NCBI RefSeq assembly: GCF_040689105.1
Contig: NZ_JBFBVU010000010.1
Span: 86,680-150,679, forward strand
Source: Meridianimarinicoccus marinus
GTDB lineage: Bacteria > Pseudomonadota > Alphaproteobacteria > Rhodobacterales > Rhodobacteraceae
Reading direction: 5' to 3'
Length of the DNA stretch: 64,000 bases
Each line of letters opens with the position of its first letter. Position 1 is the stretch's first letter. Below, in pieces: positions 9,032 through 18,591 of the stretch. A model generated the notes under the pieces. The model saw nothing but the letters and a program-made list of their open reading frames with translations, made no database searches and was not told the DNA's origin. A program made the position numbers and the translations under genes.

Positions 9032-10038
9032 GGGTCCGACCCGAACAGCCCGGTCAGCGCCCGTTTCACCAGCCGCGTGACCGACGGACGCTTGGCGGCG
9101 GTGAAGGGCAGCGGGCGACAGACCTCGATCGCGGCGACGCCGACGCGGGCGGTCAGCGCGCCGTTGACCACGCCTTCGCCGAAACGGCGCGACACCCGGC
9201 TGAGCACCGATCCCCCGGCGACCGAGCCGATCAGATCGTCGCCCACTGCCACCGCGCCGGTGGCCACCAGATGGGTCAGCACGGCGCGCATCAGCCGCCA
9301 GGTGCCGAAGGTGCCGGCGCGACCGCCGTAGATCTCGGCAATGGTGCGGATCATCCGCAGGTTTGCGGTGGCCGCGGCCACCACATCGGCCAGCGCCAGC
9401 GGCACCAGCGCGGTGACGGTGGCCACCTGCCGGGCGGCGATTTCCACGGCGCGGGTGGCCTCGGCATCCATCGGGCGCAACAGGTCGCGCTCGACCACGC
9501 CCAGCACCGCGTCAGCATCGAAGCTTTGCTCGATCCGGGCGGGCATCCCGTCCAGCGCCCATTTCAGCTCGGCCCGCCCGTGATAGAAGGCCGTCAGATC
9601 GCGGGCGGTCTTGCGCGCCGCCTCCAGATCATTGTCGGCCAGGGCTGCGGTGGCCCGGTGCTGGAACTTGTCCAGCCGCCCCAGACGGGCGAAAGCCGCC
9701 ACCTCGCGCAGCGCGATCAGCAGACAGACCAGCCCGAAGGCGCCCAGAAGGGCGGCCACAAGGCCCGCCAGAACAGGGCTGCTGGCGATCAGCCTGTCCA
9801 CCATGCTCCATGCCGCCAGCGACAGACCCGAGACCAGAATGCCGCCCAGCAAGGCCCAGAACCACGTGGACAAGGCCCCACGCCGCGACTGTTTTGCCAT
9901 GCCCGCCAGCCGCTGCATCGCCGCCGGATCGTTGGGCAATGTGCCATCCAGATCCGGCACCGGGGGGGCGGAGGACGGGCTCGGGGCCGTGTCCTCGGCC
10001 TCCAGATCGATCATCACGGGGCCATCGCGGTCGCTCAC
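9019..10038 (-). CDS. YcjF/TIGR01620-type membrane protein (DUF697)
   Basis: A 339-residue protein with an acidic N-terminus, two adjacent membrane segments (about residues 64-86 and 92-114) and a C-terminal DUF697-like region (VPLALADVVAAATANLRMIRTIAEIYGG). The GTG start at 10038 is supported by a 4-base GTGA overlap with the stop of the upstream GNAT gene. In enterobacteria YcjF is encoded with the GTPase-like YcjX. The same pairing is seen here with a GNAT gene between them. Its role is linked to envelope stress in other bacteria (family knowledge). Confidence 0.8.
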   Translation of the reverse strand: MSDRDGPVMIDLEAEDTAPSPSSAPPVPDLDGTLPNDPAAMQRLAGMAKQSRRGALSTWFWALLGGILVSGLSLAAWSMVDRLIASSPVLAGLVAALLGAFGLVCLLIALREVAAFARLGRLDKFQHRATAALADNDLEAARKTARDLTAFYHGRAELKWALDGMPARIEQSFDADAVLGVVERDLLRPMDAEATRAVEIAARQVATVTALVPLALADVVAAATANLRMIRTIAEIYGGRAGTFGTWRLMRAVLTHLVATGAVAVGDDLIGSVAGGSVLSRVSRRFGEGVVNGALTARVGVAAIEVCRPLPFTAAKRPSVTRLVKRALTGLFGSDPQPS

Positions 10039-10484
10039 GTCGGTGTCCTTTCCCAAGCAAAGCGGATATCCGGCAGTTTCTCGTCGTTGTCCTGGCCGTC
10101 GGTGCGGCGCAACTCGAAAAACCCCTCGCACGCGTAAAACGCCCGCGCTTCAAGGTTTGCCTGGAAGGTCCAGAGTTCCAGCCTCGCATGTTTCGCCTTG
10201 GCCGCAGACAGCAACGCGTGCCCGATGCCCTGCCGCCATGCTCCTTGGGCAACATACAGCGCGTCGATCTCGGCCGCGCGCTGTGCCAGAAAGCCGACAA
10301 CATGCTGGTCCTGTTCGGCCACGGTCACCGCCTTCTGGTCGATGAGCTTGCCGCAGAAGGCCCGGTTCTGTTGCGGCGTGTGCAGGTTCGGCAACCAGGG
10401 TGTCCGCGTCAGCCAATCGGTCAGGATCTCTGCCATGGCAGGCGCGTCCTCCGGCCGGGCATCGCGCAGCTGAAAGCCCTTCAT
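10035..10484 (-). CDS. GNAT-family N-acetyltransferase
   Basis: A 149-residue acetyltransferase starting MKGFQLRDARPEDAPAMAEI. The acetyl-CoA pyrophosphate loop is visible as QGAWRQGIGHALLSAAK, followed by LELWTFQANLEARAFYACEGF, a typical GNAT C-terminal half. The start overlaps the stop of the YcjX-like gene (ATGA) and its own stop overlaps the GTG of the YcjF-like gene, so all three are translated as a coupled set. The substrate is unknown. Confidence 0.83.
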   Translation of the reverse strand: MKGFQLRDARPEDAPAMAEILTDWLTRTPWLPNLHTPQQNRAFCGKLIDQKAVTVAEQDQHVVGFLAQRAAEIDALYVAQGAWRQGIGHALLSAAKAKHARLELWTFQANLEARAFYACEGFFELRRTDGQDNDEKLPDIRFAWERTPT

Positions 10485-11914
10485 AGCCGGTCTCCGATCA
10501 GGAACTGCGCCGCGCGATCCATGCGGATATGCGGCGGGCCGTCGCCGGGTTTCAGGCTTTGCGCCGCCGGGGCGAACCGCATGATTCCATAGTCGCCGTC
10601 CAGCCACCGTTCGGCACCGCTGCGCGCCGGGGCCAGCAGGGCTGCGGGATCGTCGGGCAGCGCGCCGGGATAGAAGGCGGCCTGACGGCCATCCTTCAGC
10701 AACCGGCCGCGCACCAGATCCAGCCTACGGCCGTTGTGCTCGCGGGTTTCCTCGACCGTGGCGCGCAGGGCGGCCAGCGACAGGGCCAGCGTTTGCGCCC
10801 CGGCGAAATCGGCCCGCGACTTGGCGTCCTGCACCAGCGCCTCGGTGATGGCGGTCAGGCGGCCATGCTGGCTGTGGTGCAAATGGTCAGCCTTGGTGGC
10901 GGCAAACAGCATCCGGTCGACCTTCTTGCCGCCCAGCAGCCGCGCCAGAAAGCTGGACGATCCGGGACGGAATGCGGTCAGGATCTCGGCCATGGTGCGG
11001 CGCAGATCCTCGACCGCACGGGGACCGTCATGAATCGCCCCCAGCACATCGGTCAGCACCACCTGCCGGTCGATGCGGGCGAAGTGATCGCGGAAGAACG
11101 GGCGCACGACCTTGGATTTATAGGCCTCGAACCGGCGCTCGAACTCCCGCGCCAGCGAGCCGCGCGGCGCGGCGCCATCCGGCAGCGGCGCGAAGGTCAG
11201 CACCGGCGAACCTTCCAGATCGCCCGGCAGCAGGAAGCGGCCCGGCGTGCAATCCGAAAACCCGGCCTTGCGGGCGGCCTGCAGATGCGCGGTGAAGGCG
11301 CGCGCCAGACCCTGTGCGGCCGGTTCCTCCAGCGGTCGGTCGGCATCCACCGCCCCCAGTGCGTCGCGATACATCTGCCCTGACGGGCGTTCGCCCAGCC
11401 GCGCCAGCGTATCGCGCGACCAGGTGGCGAAATCCTTGTCCAGCAGCGCCAGATCCAGCAGCCATTCGCCGGGATAATCTACGATGTCCAGATGCAGCAC
11501 CCGTGGCCCGGTCATCCCGCCCAGCAGGCCGGTGGGCTTCAGCCGCAGCGACAGGCGCAGTTCAGACACCGCCCGCGTGCTGTCGGGCCAATGCGGCGCG
11601 GGCCCCATCAGGGCCGCGCGATGCTGTTCGTAGTCGAAGCGCGGCACCGTGTCGTCGGGTTGCGGTTGCAGAAAGGCGGTCAGAATGCGGCCCTCGGCGG
11701 CGGCGGCCAGTTGCGGCATCCGCCCCCGGTCGATCAGATTGGCCACCAGCGAGGTGATGAACACGGTCTTGCCGGCGCGCGCCAGCCCGGTCACCCCCAG
11801 CCGCAGGGTCGGTTCGAAGAAGGTTTCAGACACGCTGGCCCCGGCATCCTCGACCGTGCGCACCAGCCCGTCGGCGGTGCGCGCCAACCCGTCCGTAATA
11901 CTGCCCAGAACCAC
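10481..11914 (-). CDS. YcjX-like P-loop NTPase (DUF463)
   Basis: A 477-residue protein of the YcjX family. The P-loop GLARAGKT lies at residues 43-50 within RLGVTGLARAGKTVFITSLV, a hallmark of the family. A second conserved stretch is LDIVDYPGEWLLDLALLD, with DYPGEW as the Walker-B-like element. The GTG at 11914 was chosen because family members begin about 30-40 residues before the P-loop; the longer reading frame would run through the truA promoter. First gene of the YcjX-GNAT-YcjF set, divergent from truA. Confidence 0.82.
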   Translation of the reverse strand: MVLGSITDGLARTADGLVRTVEDAGASVSETFFEPTLRLGVTGLARAGKTVFITSLVANLIDRGRMPQLAAAAEGRILTAFLQPQPDDTVPRFDYEQHRAALMGPAPHWPDSTRAVSELRLSLRLKPTGLLGGMTGPRVLHLDIVDYPGEWLLDLALLDKDFATWSRDTLARLGERPSGQMYRDALGAVDADRPLEEPAAQGLARAFTAHLQAARKAGFSDCTPGRFLLPGDLEGSPVLTFAPLPDGAAPRGSLAREFERRFEAYKSKVVRPFFRDHFARIDRQVVLTDVLGAIHDGPRAVEDLRRTMAEILTAFRPGSSSFLARLLGGKKVDRMLFAATKADHLHHSQHGRLTAITEALVQDAKSRADFAGAQTLALSLAALRATVEETREHNGRRLDLVRGRLLKDGRQAAFYPGALPDDPAALLAPARSGAERWLDGDYGIMRFAPAAQSLKPGDGPPHIRMDRAAQFLIGDRL

Positions 11915-12015
11915 ATCTGCCCCCGAATGACCTTTGTTTCGAGATATGGCTTTGACGCGCGTTTTACCAGTGCGGGCGCGTTGCACAGCCGCGCGCGGGA
12001 CGCTAGAGGACCGCC

Positions 12016-12786
12016 ATGCCCCGTTTTGCCCTGAAAATCGAATATCACGGCGCCCCCTTCGCCGGGTGGCAGCGCCAGAAGGAACAGCCCTCGGTGCAGC
12101 AGGCCGTGGAACAGGCGCTGCGCAAGCTTGACCCGTCCGTGGATACGATCGCCGCCGCCGGGCGCACCGATGCGGGGGTACACGGGCTGGCACAGGTGGC
12201 CCATTGCGACATGGTGCGCGACTGGGATCCGTTCCGCCTGTCCGAGGCGCTGAACCATCACCTGAAGCCCGCGCCGGTGGCGATCCTGGCCGCCGCGCGC
12301 GTGGCCGACGACTGGCACGCACGGTTCTCGGCGACCGAGCGGCGCTACATGTTCCGGCTGCTGGCGCGCCGTGCGCCGGTCACCCATGACGCCGGGCTGG
12401 TCTGGCAGGTCAAGCAACCGCTGGACCGCGCCGCCATGCAGGCCGGGGCCGACCGTCTGATCGGCCACCATGATTTCACGACCTTCCGGTCCACCATCTG
12501 TCAGGCCGACAGCCCGATGAAGACGCTGGATGAATTGCGGGTCGAGGAAATCGCGCGCCCGGATGCGGTAGAATACCGGTTCCACGTCCGCGCCCGGTCC
12601 TTCCTGCACAACCAGGTGCGCAGTTTTGTGGGCACGCTGGAGCGGGTCGGCGCCGGGGCCTGGACCCCGGACGATGTCACCGCCGCGCTGAACGCGCGCA
12701 ACCGCGCCGCCTGCGGACCGGTCTGCCCGCCGCAGGGGTTGTACCTGGCCGGCGTGGGGTACAAGGACGACCCCTTCGCCCCCTAG
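12016..12786 (+). CDS. truA: tRNA pseudouridine(38-40) synthase
   Basis: A 256-residue enzyme that forms pseudouridine at positions 38-40 of the tRNA anticodon arm. The catalytic motif AGRTDAGVH places the nucleophile at D52. Further family motifs are DFTTFRS and the late RSFLHNQVRSFVGTL. The stop TAG overlaps the convergent gshA stop through a shared CTAG. It diverges from the YcjX-like gene, with 101 bases between the start codons. Confidence 0.96.
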   Translation: MPRFALKIEYHGAPFAGWQRQKEQPSVQQAVEQALRKLDPSVDTIAAAGRTDAGVHGLAQVAHCDMVRDWDPFRLSEALNHHLKPAPVAILAAARVADDWHARFSATERRYMFRLLARRAPVTHDAGLVWQVKQPLDRAAMQAGADRLIGHHDFTTFRSTICQADSPMKTLDELRVEEIARPDAVEYRFHVRARSFLHNQVRSFVGTLERVGAGAWTPDDVTAALNARNRAACGPVCPPQGLYLAGVGYKDDPFAP

Positions 12787-14153
12787 TAGCTGTAGTCGGC
12801 GTAGATCCGGGTCAGGTCGCCGTTCCAGTCGCCATTGTAGCGCCCCAGCAATTCGTCCGCCGGGGTGCGACCGGATTCGACGCTTTCCTGCAGCGCGTTC
12901 AGGAAATGGGTTTCGTCCGGGATCAGCCCGTTGGCACCGGGGCGCGCCCGCGCCGTCAGCCCGGCCTCGGCGATGTCCACGACCTCGCGCGCCAGATCCT
13001 GCATGAGTTGACCGTTCACGCGGGCCTGCAAACCGTCGACCGAAGCCGCCACGCGCCAGGCCTCGCGGGTTTCAGCATCCCAGCCCTTGACCAGATCCCA
13101 GGCCGCATCCAGCGCCCCCTGATCGTAAGTCAGACCGACCCAAAGCGCGGGCAGCGCGCACAGCCGCCGCCACGGGCCGCCATCGGCACCGCGCATCTCG
13201 ATGAACTTCTTGATCCGGGCTTCGGGGAAGATCGTGGTCAGGTGGTCGGCCCAGTCCGACAGCGTCGGCACCTCGCCCGGCAATGCGGGAAGCTGGCCTT
13301 TCAGGAAATCGCGGAACGACTGGCCAAGCGCGTCGATATACTTGCCGTCGCGATAGACGAAATACATCGGCACATCGAGCGCGTAATCCACCCAGGCGTC
13401 AAAGCCGAACCCGTCCTCGAACACGAAGGGCAGCATGCCCGTGCGGTCCGGGTCCAGATCGCGCCACACGCGCGAGCGCCATGACTTGTGCCCGTTCACC
13501 TTGCCTTCGAAAAAGGGCGAATTGGCAAACAGTGCCGTCGCCACCGGTTGCAGGGCCAGCGCCACGCGCAGCTTCTGCACCATGTCGGCCTCGGACGCGA
13601 AGTCGAGGTTCACCTGCACGGTGCAGGTCCGGTACATCATCTGCTTGCCGTGGGTGCCGACCTTGTCCATGTAGCCGGTCATCAGCGCATAGCGGCCCTT
13701 GGGCATCACCGGCATCTGATCGCCCGTCCAGATCGGCGCAGCGCCCAGACCAATGAAACCGACGCCCAGGTGATCCGACACGTCGCGCACTTCGCGTAGA
13801 TGGGTGTTCACCTCGTCGCAGGTGCCGTGGATGGTTTCCAACGGCGCGCCCGACAGTTCCAGCTGTCCGCCCGGCTCGAGGCTGACATTGGCGCCGTCCT
13901 TCTCCAGCCCGATGATGTTCTCGCCTTCCATCACCGGCGTCCAGCCAAAGCGGTCGCGCAGCCCTTCCAGCACCGCCTTGATCGACCGTTCCCCATCGTA
14001 GGGCAGCGGGTTCAGGGTATCGCGGCAATAGGCGAATTTCTCGTGCTCGGTGCCGATGCGCCAGTCGTCCTTGGGCTTGCACCCGTCGGCCAGATAGGCG
14101 GCCAGCTGATCGCGATGTTCGATCGGACCGCCGCCCGATTGGGGAATAGACAT
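12783..14153 (-). CDS. gshA: Glutamate--cysteine ligase (plant/alphaproteobacterial type)
   Basis: A 456-residue enzyme that makes gamma-glutamylcysteine, the first step of glutathione synthesis. IGTEHEKF near residue 32, the glycine-rich LEPGGQLELSGAPL and MMYRTCTVQVNLD mark the GCS2 family found in plants and alphaproteobacteria rather than the E. coli type. The start at ATG 14153 (MSIPQSGGGP) gives the usual length. It lies downstream of a small membrane-protein gene and rsmE on the same strand, and may be co-transcribed with them. Confidence 0.93.
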   Translation of the reverse strand: MSIPQSGGGPIEHRDQLAAYLADGCKPKDDWRIGTEHEKFAYCRDTLNPLPYDGERSIKAVLEGLRDRFGWTPVMEGENIIGLEKDGANVSLEPGGQLELSGAPLETIHGTCDEVNTHLREVRDVSDHLGVGFIGLGAAPIWTGDQMPVMPKGRYALMTGYMDKVGTHGKQMMYRTCTVQVNLDFASEADMVQKLRVALALQPVATALFANSPFFEGKVNGHKSWRSRVWRDLDPDRTGMLPFVFEDGFGFDAWVDYALDVPMYFVYRDGKYIDALGQSFRDFLKGQLPALPGEVPTLSDWADHLTTIFPEARIKKFIEMRGADGGPWRRLCALPALWVGLTYDQGALDAAWDLVKGWDAETREAWRVAASVDGLQARVNGQLMQDLAREVVDIAEAGLTARARPGANGLIPDETHFLNALQESVESGRTPADELLGRYNGDWNGDLTRIYADYSY

Positions 14154-14214
14154 GAGATGCGGCTCCGAACTTTGGTCAAATGAACCTGACTGGTGAAAGG
14201 AAATGCGCTGGCTG

Positions 14215-14778
14215 TCAATCCGCGCGCCGTTTGGCCGAAGTCGGCGGCAGCAGCGCGTCGCCCTTCGGCGGCTTGACGCCGGGGCGCTGCCAGACCACGT
14301 AAACCGCGCCCTGGTTGACCTGACGGGCCAGCAACAGCCGTTCGGTCCGGAACTCGGGCAATTGCGCGAAAGCATCCAGAAGTGCCTCGACCCCGCTGGC
14401 CGTCACCGGAATGTGAAGCGTGGTGCCGTCGGATTCGCGCAGGGTCCAGTGATCGGGCCGACCGCGCGGGTCCAGCGCCACCTCGGCCAGCGCCCGGACC
14501 GACACTGCGCCGCCGTCGAGCGGGCCGTAATAGGCGATGCGTGCCTCATCGACTTCCACCACCCCCGGCCCGTTGCCCTCGGTGCGAAACCGCATTCGCT
14601 GCAGGCCGAGCGCCACAAGCACAACGCCAAGCCCCATGGCCGGGATCGAGGTCCAGAACATGATCCCATGGGAACTGAGCATCCACCACAGGGCGAAAGC
14701 GGCCACCGCAAGGCCGCCGATCAGCTCGCGCGCGTGCCAAAAGGCGTGGCGCAGTTCGGGACGAATGAAGTCTTTCAA
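14215..14778 (-). CDS. Hypothetical two-helix membrane protein
   Basis: A 187-residue protein of unknown function. Two adjacent membrane helices (about 18-36 and 42-60) are followed by a soluble C-terminal domain of about 120 residues containing the stretch RIAYYGPLDGGAVSVRALAEVAL, which looks like a PH-like bacterial domain, though this is only a resemblance. It lies between rsmE and gshA on the same strand, 61 bases upstream of gshA. No catalytic motif was seen. Confidence 0.7.
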   Translation of the reverse strand: MKDFIRPELRHAFWHARELIGGLAVAAFALWWMLSSHGIMFWTSIPAMGLGVVLVALGLQRMRFRTEGNGPGVVEVDEARIAYYGPLDGGAVSVRALAEVALDPRGRPDHWTLRESDGTTLHIPVTASGVEALLDAFAQLPEFRTERLLLARQVNQGAVYVVWQRPGVKPPKGDALLPPTSAKRRAD

Positions 14779-14896
14779 TGCAGCACCTCGCAGGCATCGG
14801 TCGTCGGTCAGCGGGACTCGGCCCAGGCGAATCCGCTTTAGCCCAGCCTCGCAAGCGCGGGCGCGGGATGCAAATAACGGGACCGGGATCGGCGGA

Positions 14897-15634
14897 TCAT
14901 GTCCAGTCGCCCAACGCCTGTTGCCAGACCGCCATGGCGGCCACGGCAGCGGTATCGGCGCGCAGGATGCGCGGGCCGAGACTGACCGGCACTGCCTGGT
15001 CCATCGCCATCAGCCGCGCCCGTTCCTCGGAGCTGAAGCCGCCTTCGGGACCGATCAGGATGGCCCAGGGTCCGGGCCCGGCGGTGGCCAGTGTCAGACC
15101 CTCCCCGGCGCGGGACTCGTCGCAGAACATCAAGCGGCGGTCGGCGGGCCAATCGTCCAGCAGCGCAGACAGGCGGGTCAGCGCGGTCACTTCGGGCACG
15201 AAGGTGCCGCCGCATTGCTCGGCGGCCTCGATGGCGTGGGCTTGCAGGCGATCCTGCCGGATCCGCTCGGAATTGGTGAAGGCGGTCTGCACCGGGCAGA
15301 TGCGCGCCGCGCCCATCTCGGCGGCCTTTTCGACGATGAAATCGGTGCGCGCCTTCTTTATCGGCGCGAACAGCAGCCACAGGTCGGGCGGGGTCTGCAA
15401 TGGCCGGGTCTGCTCGGCACAGACCAGAACACCGCCGCGCTTTCCGGCCTCGGCCACCTCGGCGCGGTATTCGCCCGACACCCCGTCGAACAGCAGCACC
15501 GCATCGCTCTCGGTCAACCGCATCACCCCGAACAGGTAATGTGCCTGATCCCGCGTCAGCGGAACCGATTGTCCCTCGGCCAAGGGATGCTCTACATAGA
15601 GCCGGATCTTTGCAGAAGATTTCGCGTTCGACAT
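14897..15634 (-). CDS. rsmE: 16S rRNA (uracil(1498)-N3)-methyltransferase
   Basis: A 245-residue SPOUT-type methyltransferase acting on 16S rRNA U1498. The SAM-binding knot appears as AILIGPEGGFSSEERARL and, near the end, LGPRILRADTAAVAAMAVWQ, both diagnostic for RsmE. Its ATG (15634) is only 11 bases from the ATG of the divergent ubiA gene, so each gene's promoter must lie at least partly inside the other's coding sequence. Confidence 0.94.
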   Translation of the reverse strand: MSNAKSSAKIRLYVEHPLAEGQSVPLTRDQAHYLFGVMRLTESDAVLLFDGVSGEYRAEVAEAGKRGGVLVCAEQTRPLQTPPDLWLLFAPIKKARTDFIVEKAAEMGAARICPVQTAFTNSERIRQDRLQAHAIEAAEQCGGTFVPEVTALTRLSALLDDWPADRRLMFCDESRAGEGLTLATAGPGPWAILIGPEGGFSSEERARLMAMDQAVPVSLGPRILRADTAAVAAMAVWQQALGDWT

Positions 15635-15645
15635 GAGGCCTAGAT

Positions 15646-16608
15646 ATGACCGACTCGCCCCAAGCGCCAGAGGGACAGGTGTCCGACGCGGTGCGCGGCA
15701 ACTGGGTGGACCATCGCGCGCCAGACTGGGCCCGCCCCTACCTGCGTCTCAGCCGGGCGGACCGGCCGGTCGGTACATGGCTGTTGCTGCTGCCCTGCTG
15801 GTGGGGCGTCCTGCTGTCGGCGGCCAGCGGTGACGGTCTGGGATGGCGCGGGTTGTGGATCATGCTGGGCTGCGGGCTGGGCGCCTGGCTGATGCGCGGC
15901 GCCGGCTGCACATGGAACGACATCACCGACCGCGAATTCGACGCCGCCGTGGCCCGCACCCAGTCGCGGCCGATCCCCTCGGGCCAGGTCAGCGTGCGGG
16001 GGGCGGTGGTCTGGATGGGCCTGCAGGCGCTGTTGGCCTTCGCGATCCTGCTGACATTCAACCTGAATGCCATCCTGCTGGGGGTGGCCTCGCTGGCGCT
16101 GGTGGCGATCTATCCCTTTGCCAAGCGGTTCACATGGTGGCCGCAGGTGTTCCTGGGGCTGGCGTTCAACTGGGGCGCGCTGCTGGCCTGGACGGCGCAT
16201 GACGGGCGGCTGGGGTGGCCGGCAGTGCTGCTGTACCTGTCGGGGCTGGTCTGGACCCTTTTCTACGACACCATCTATGCGCATCAGGACAAGGAAGACG
16301 ACGCGCTTATCGGGGTGAAATCCACGGCCCGGCTGTTCGGCAGCAACACCCATCGCTGGCTGACCCTGTTCCTGTGGGGGTCCGTTGCGCTGATGGCGCT
16401 GGCAATCTGGGTGGCCCTCGCCGGTCAGGGGCTGACTATGGCAAGTGCCGTGGCGTTTCTGGCAGTGCCGGGCTTTGCCGTGCATCAGCTTTGGCAGTTG
16501 CGGCGCTTGCAGACCGAAGACCCCGACACCTGCCTGTGGCTGTTCCGCAGCAACCGCGATACCGGGCTGATTCCCGCCGCTGCCTTCGCGTTAGCCCTGC
16601 TGCTTTGA
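15646..16608 (+). CDS. ubiA: 4-hydroxybenzoate polyprenyltransferase
   Basis: A 320-residue integral membrane prenyltransferase that attaches the isoprenoid tail to 4-hydroxybenzoate in ubiquinone synthesis. The two aspartate-rich motifs are clear: NDITDREFD starting at residue 91, and DTIYAHQDKEDD at about 208-219. Both bind the Mg-prenyl diphosphate. About eight or nine membrane helices are expected. The context next to rsmE and upstream of gshA matches other Rhodobacterales. Confidence 0.94.
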   Translation: MTDSPQAPEGQVSDAVRGNWVDHRAPDWARPYLRLSRADRPVGTWLLLLPCWWGVLLSAASGDGLGWRGLWIMLGCGLGAWLMRGAGCTWNDITDREFDAAVARTQSRPIPSGQVSVRGAVVWMGLQALLAFAILLTFNLNAILLGVASLALVAIYPFAKRFTWWPQVFLGLAFNWGALLAWTAHDGRLGWPAVLLYLSGLVWTLFYDTIYAHQDKEDDALIGVKSTARLFGSNTHRWLTLFLWGSVALMALAIWVALAGQGLTMASAVAFLAVPGFAVHQLWQLRRLQTEDPDTCLWLFRSNRDTGLIPAAAFALALLL

Positions 16609-16668
16609 TTGATCTCGCGCGCGGGGCTTCGTAAAGACACTAAGCCTCCCTGACGGTCGGAAGTCCAC

Positions 16669-18591
16669 ATGCGTCCAATTGCGATCCTTGCCCTCAACCT
16701 CGTCACCCTCGGCCTCGGCGCCGGGGCTTGCGTGGTGGTGGCCCAACACGCGGTCGAACTGGTGGAAGAGCGCGCGGGCACGGCACTTGAAACCGCGCTG
16801 GCAGATGGCGGCTTCGACTGGGTCACGGTCGAGATTAACGGTCTGCAGGCGCGGTTGGGCGGGGAAGCCCCGGACGAGGCCGAGCGTTTTCGCGCCCTGC
16901 GCGCCGCGGGCGCGGTGGTGAACCCTGTCAACCTGCGCGACGGGATGAGCGTGGCCGACCCCGACGCTCCGCCGCCCCCCGAATACCGGTTTGAACTGAT
17001 GCGCAACGGCGCCACGATCACGGCGCTGGGGCTGATCCCCGGCGGCAACGCCGCCAAGGCGCTGCTGCTGGATACGCTGGCCGAGATCGACGGCGTGACC
17101 ACCGTGTCGGACCTGCTGTCCTCCAGTCCCGATGCCGCGCCGCCGGGCTGGGAGACCGCAATGGAGGCCGGCGTTGCCGTGGTGCGCGGCCTGACCGATG
17201 CACGGGTGGAACTTTCAGCCGAGACGATGACCGTCACCGGGCTGACGCCGGATACCGAAACAAAGACCTATCTGGAACAGGGTCTGGCCAGTCAGGTCGG
17301 GGATCAGATCGCGCTGATGTCCGATTTCTCGGTGCCGCCGCCGGTGATCTCGCCCTTCGTGACCCGCTTCCGGATCGATGACGCCGGTGCCCGCTTCGAA
17401 GCCTGTTCCGCCAGTTCTGCCAAAGGACGCCAGCAGATCGAGGCCGCGGCCCGCAATGCCGGGGCGCAGATCGACGACACCACCTGCGTGGTGGCCATGG
17501 GCGCGCCCGACACGCAATGGGATCGCGTCACCGCCCGCGGCATCGACGCGCTGACCCAGATCGGTGCGGGCGTCCTGACGATCTCGGATCTCAGCATCTC
17601 GATCACGCCGGGGGCCATGGTTCAGCCGGCACAGATGGATCGTGCCCTTGCCGCCTTCGAAGCCGACCTGCCCGACACCTATACACTGTCGGTGGCGCCG
17701 GTGCCGGGGGCCGCGCAGACGGCTGCTGCCACCGAAGCCGTGTTCTCGGCGACGCTCAGCCCGGAAGGACAGGCCATCGTCCGGGGCACCACGGCGGACC
17801 GTCACGCTCGCGACGTGGTGGAAACGCTGGTCGCCGCGCGGTTTCCGCGGGACAAGCTGCACATATCGCTGCGCCAGCAATCCGGCCTGCCCGAAGGCTG
17901 GTCGGCGCGGGTTCTGGCCGGGCTGGATGCCTTTTCGGCGCTGGAAACCGGGCGTCTGAGCATCACCCCGGACATGCTGACCCTGAAGGGCACCACCGGC
18001 GATCCGGCCCTGCCCGGCACGCTGGCAAGCAATCTGACCGCGCTGCTGGGCCCGTCGATGCCGATGCTGCTAGACATCGCCTATGTCGAGGATCTTGATC
18101 CCGTCGCCTCGCTGCCCACCGCCGAGGACTGCCTGGCGCGGATCAACGACATTCAGGCCAATACCAAGATCACCTTCGCGCCGGGCTCGACCGAGCTGGA
18201 CATCGACGGTCTGCGCATCGTGCGCCGCATCGCCGCTGTCCTGCGCGAATGCGAGGATGTGGAAATGGAAATCGGCGGTTACACCGACAGCCAGGGCCGG
18301 GACGAGATGAACACGGCGCTCAGCCAGGCACGCGCCGATGCAGTGTTCAACGCCCTGATTGCCGAGCGGGTGCGGGCCAGCAACCTCAGCGCGATCGGCT
18401 ATGGCGAAGAACGCCCGGTGGCCGACAATGACACCGCCGAGGGACGCGAGGCCAACCGCCGGATCGAGTTCAGCCTGCGCTATCCCCTGTTCGGGCCCTT
18501 CGCCCCGGATGACGACCCCAGCGATGAGACCGCGCAGGCCGACCCCGATGCGCCCGCGACAGAAACGGAGCAGACCGATGGACAGAACTGA
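16669..18591 (+). CDS. OmpA-family envelope protein
   Basis: A 640-residue exported protein. An N-terminal hydrophobic signal/anchor (about 1-25) precedes a long region that looks like several divergent BON-like repeats (short alpha/beta units such as ATITALGLIPGGNAAKALLL and MTVTGLTPDTETKTYLE). The C-terminal peptidoglycan-binding OmpA domain (about 499-605) contains ITFAPGSTELD, GYTDSQGRDEMN and EGREANRRIEF. An acidic, proline/threonine-rich tail follows. Its end overlaps the next small gene by 14 bases. It probably ties the envelope to the cell wall. Confidence 0.85.
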   Translation: MRPIAILALNLVTLGLGAGACVVVAQHAVELVEERAGTALETALADGGFDWVTVEINGLQARLGGEAPDEAERFRALRAAGAVVNPVNLRDGMSVADPDAPPPPEYRFELMRNGATITALGLIPGGNAAKALLLDTLAEIDGVTTVSDLLSSSPDAAPPGWETAMEAGVAVVRGLTDARVELSAETMTVTGLTPDTETKTYLEQGLASQVGDQIALMSDFSVPPPVISPFVTRFRIDDAGARFEACSASSAKGRQQIEAAARNAGAQIDDTTCVVAMGAPDTQWDRVTARGIDALTQIGAGVLTISDLSISITPGAMVQPAQMDRALAAFEADLPDTYTLSVAPVPGAAQTAAATEAVFSATLSPEGQAIVRGTTADRHARDVVETLVAARFPRDKLHISLRQQSGLPEGWSARVLAGLDAFSALETGRLSITPDMLTLKGTTGDPALPGTLASNLTALLGPSMPMLLDIAYVEDLDPVASLPTAEDCLARINDIQANTKITFAPGSTELDIDGLRIVRRIAAVLRECEDVEMEIGGYTDSQGRDEMNTALSQARADAVFNALIAERVRASNLSAIGYGEERPVADNDTAEGREANRRIEFSLRYPLFGPFAPDDDPSDETAQADPDAPATETEQTDGQN

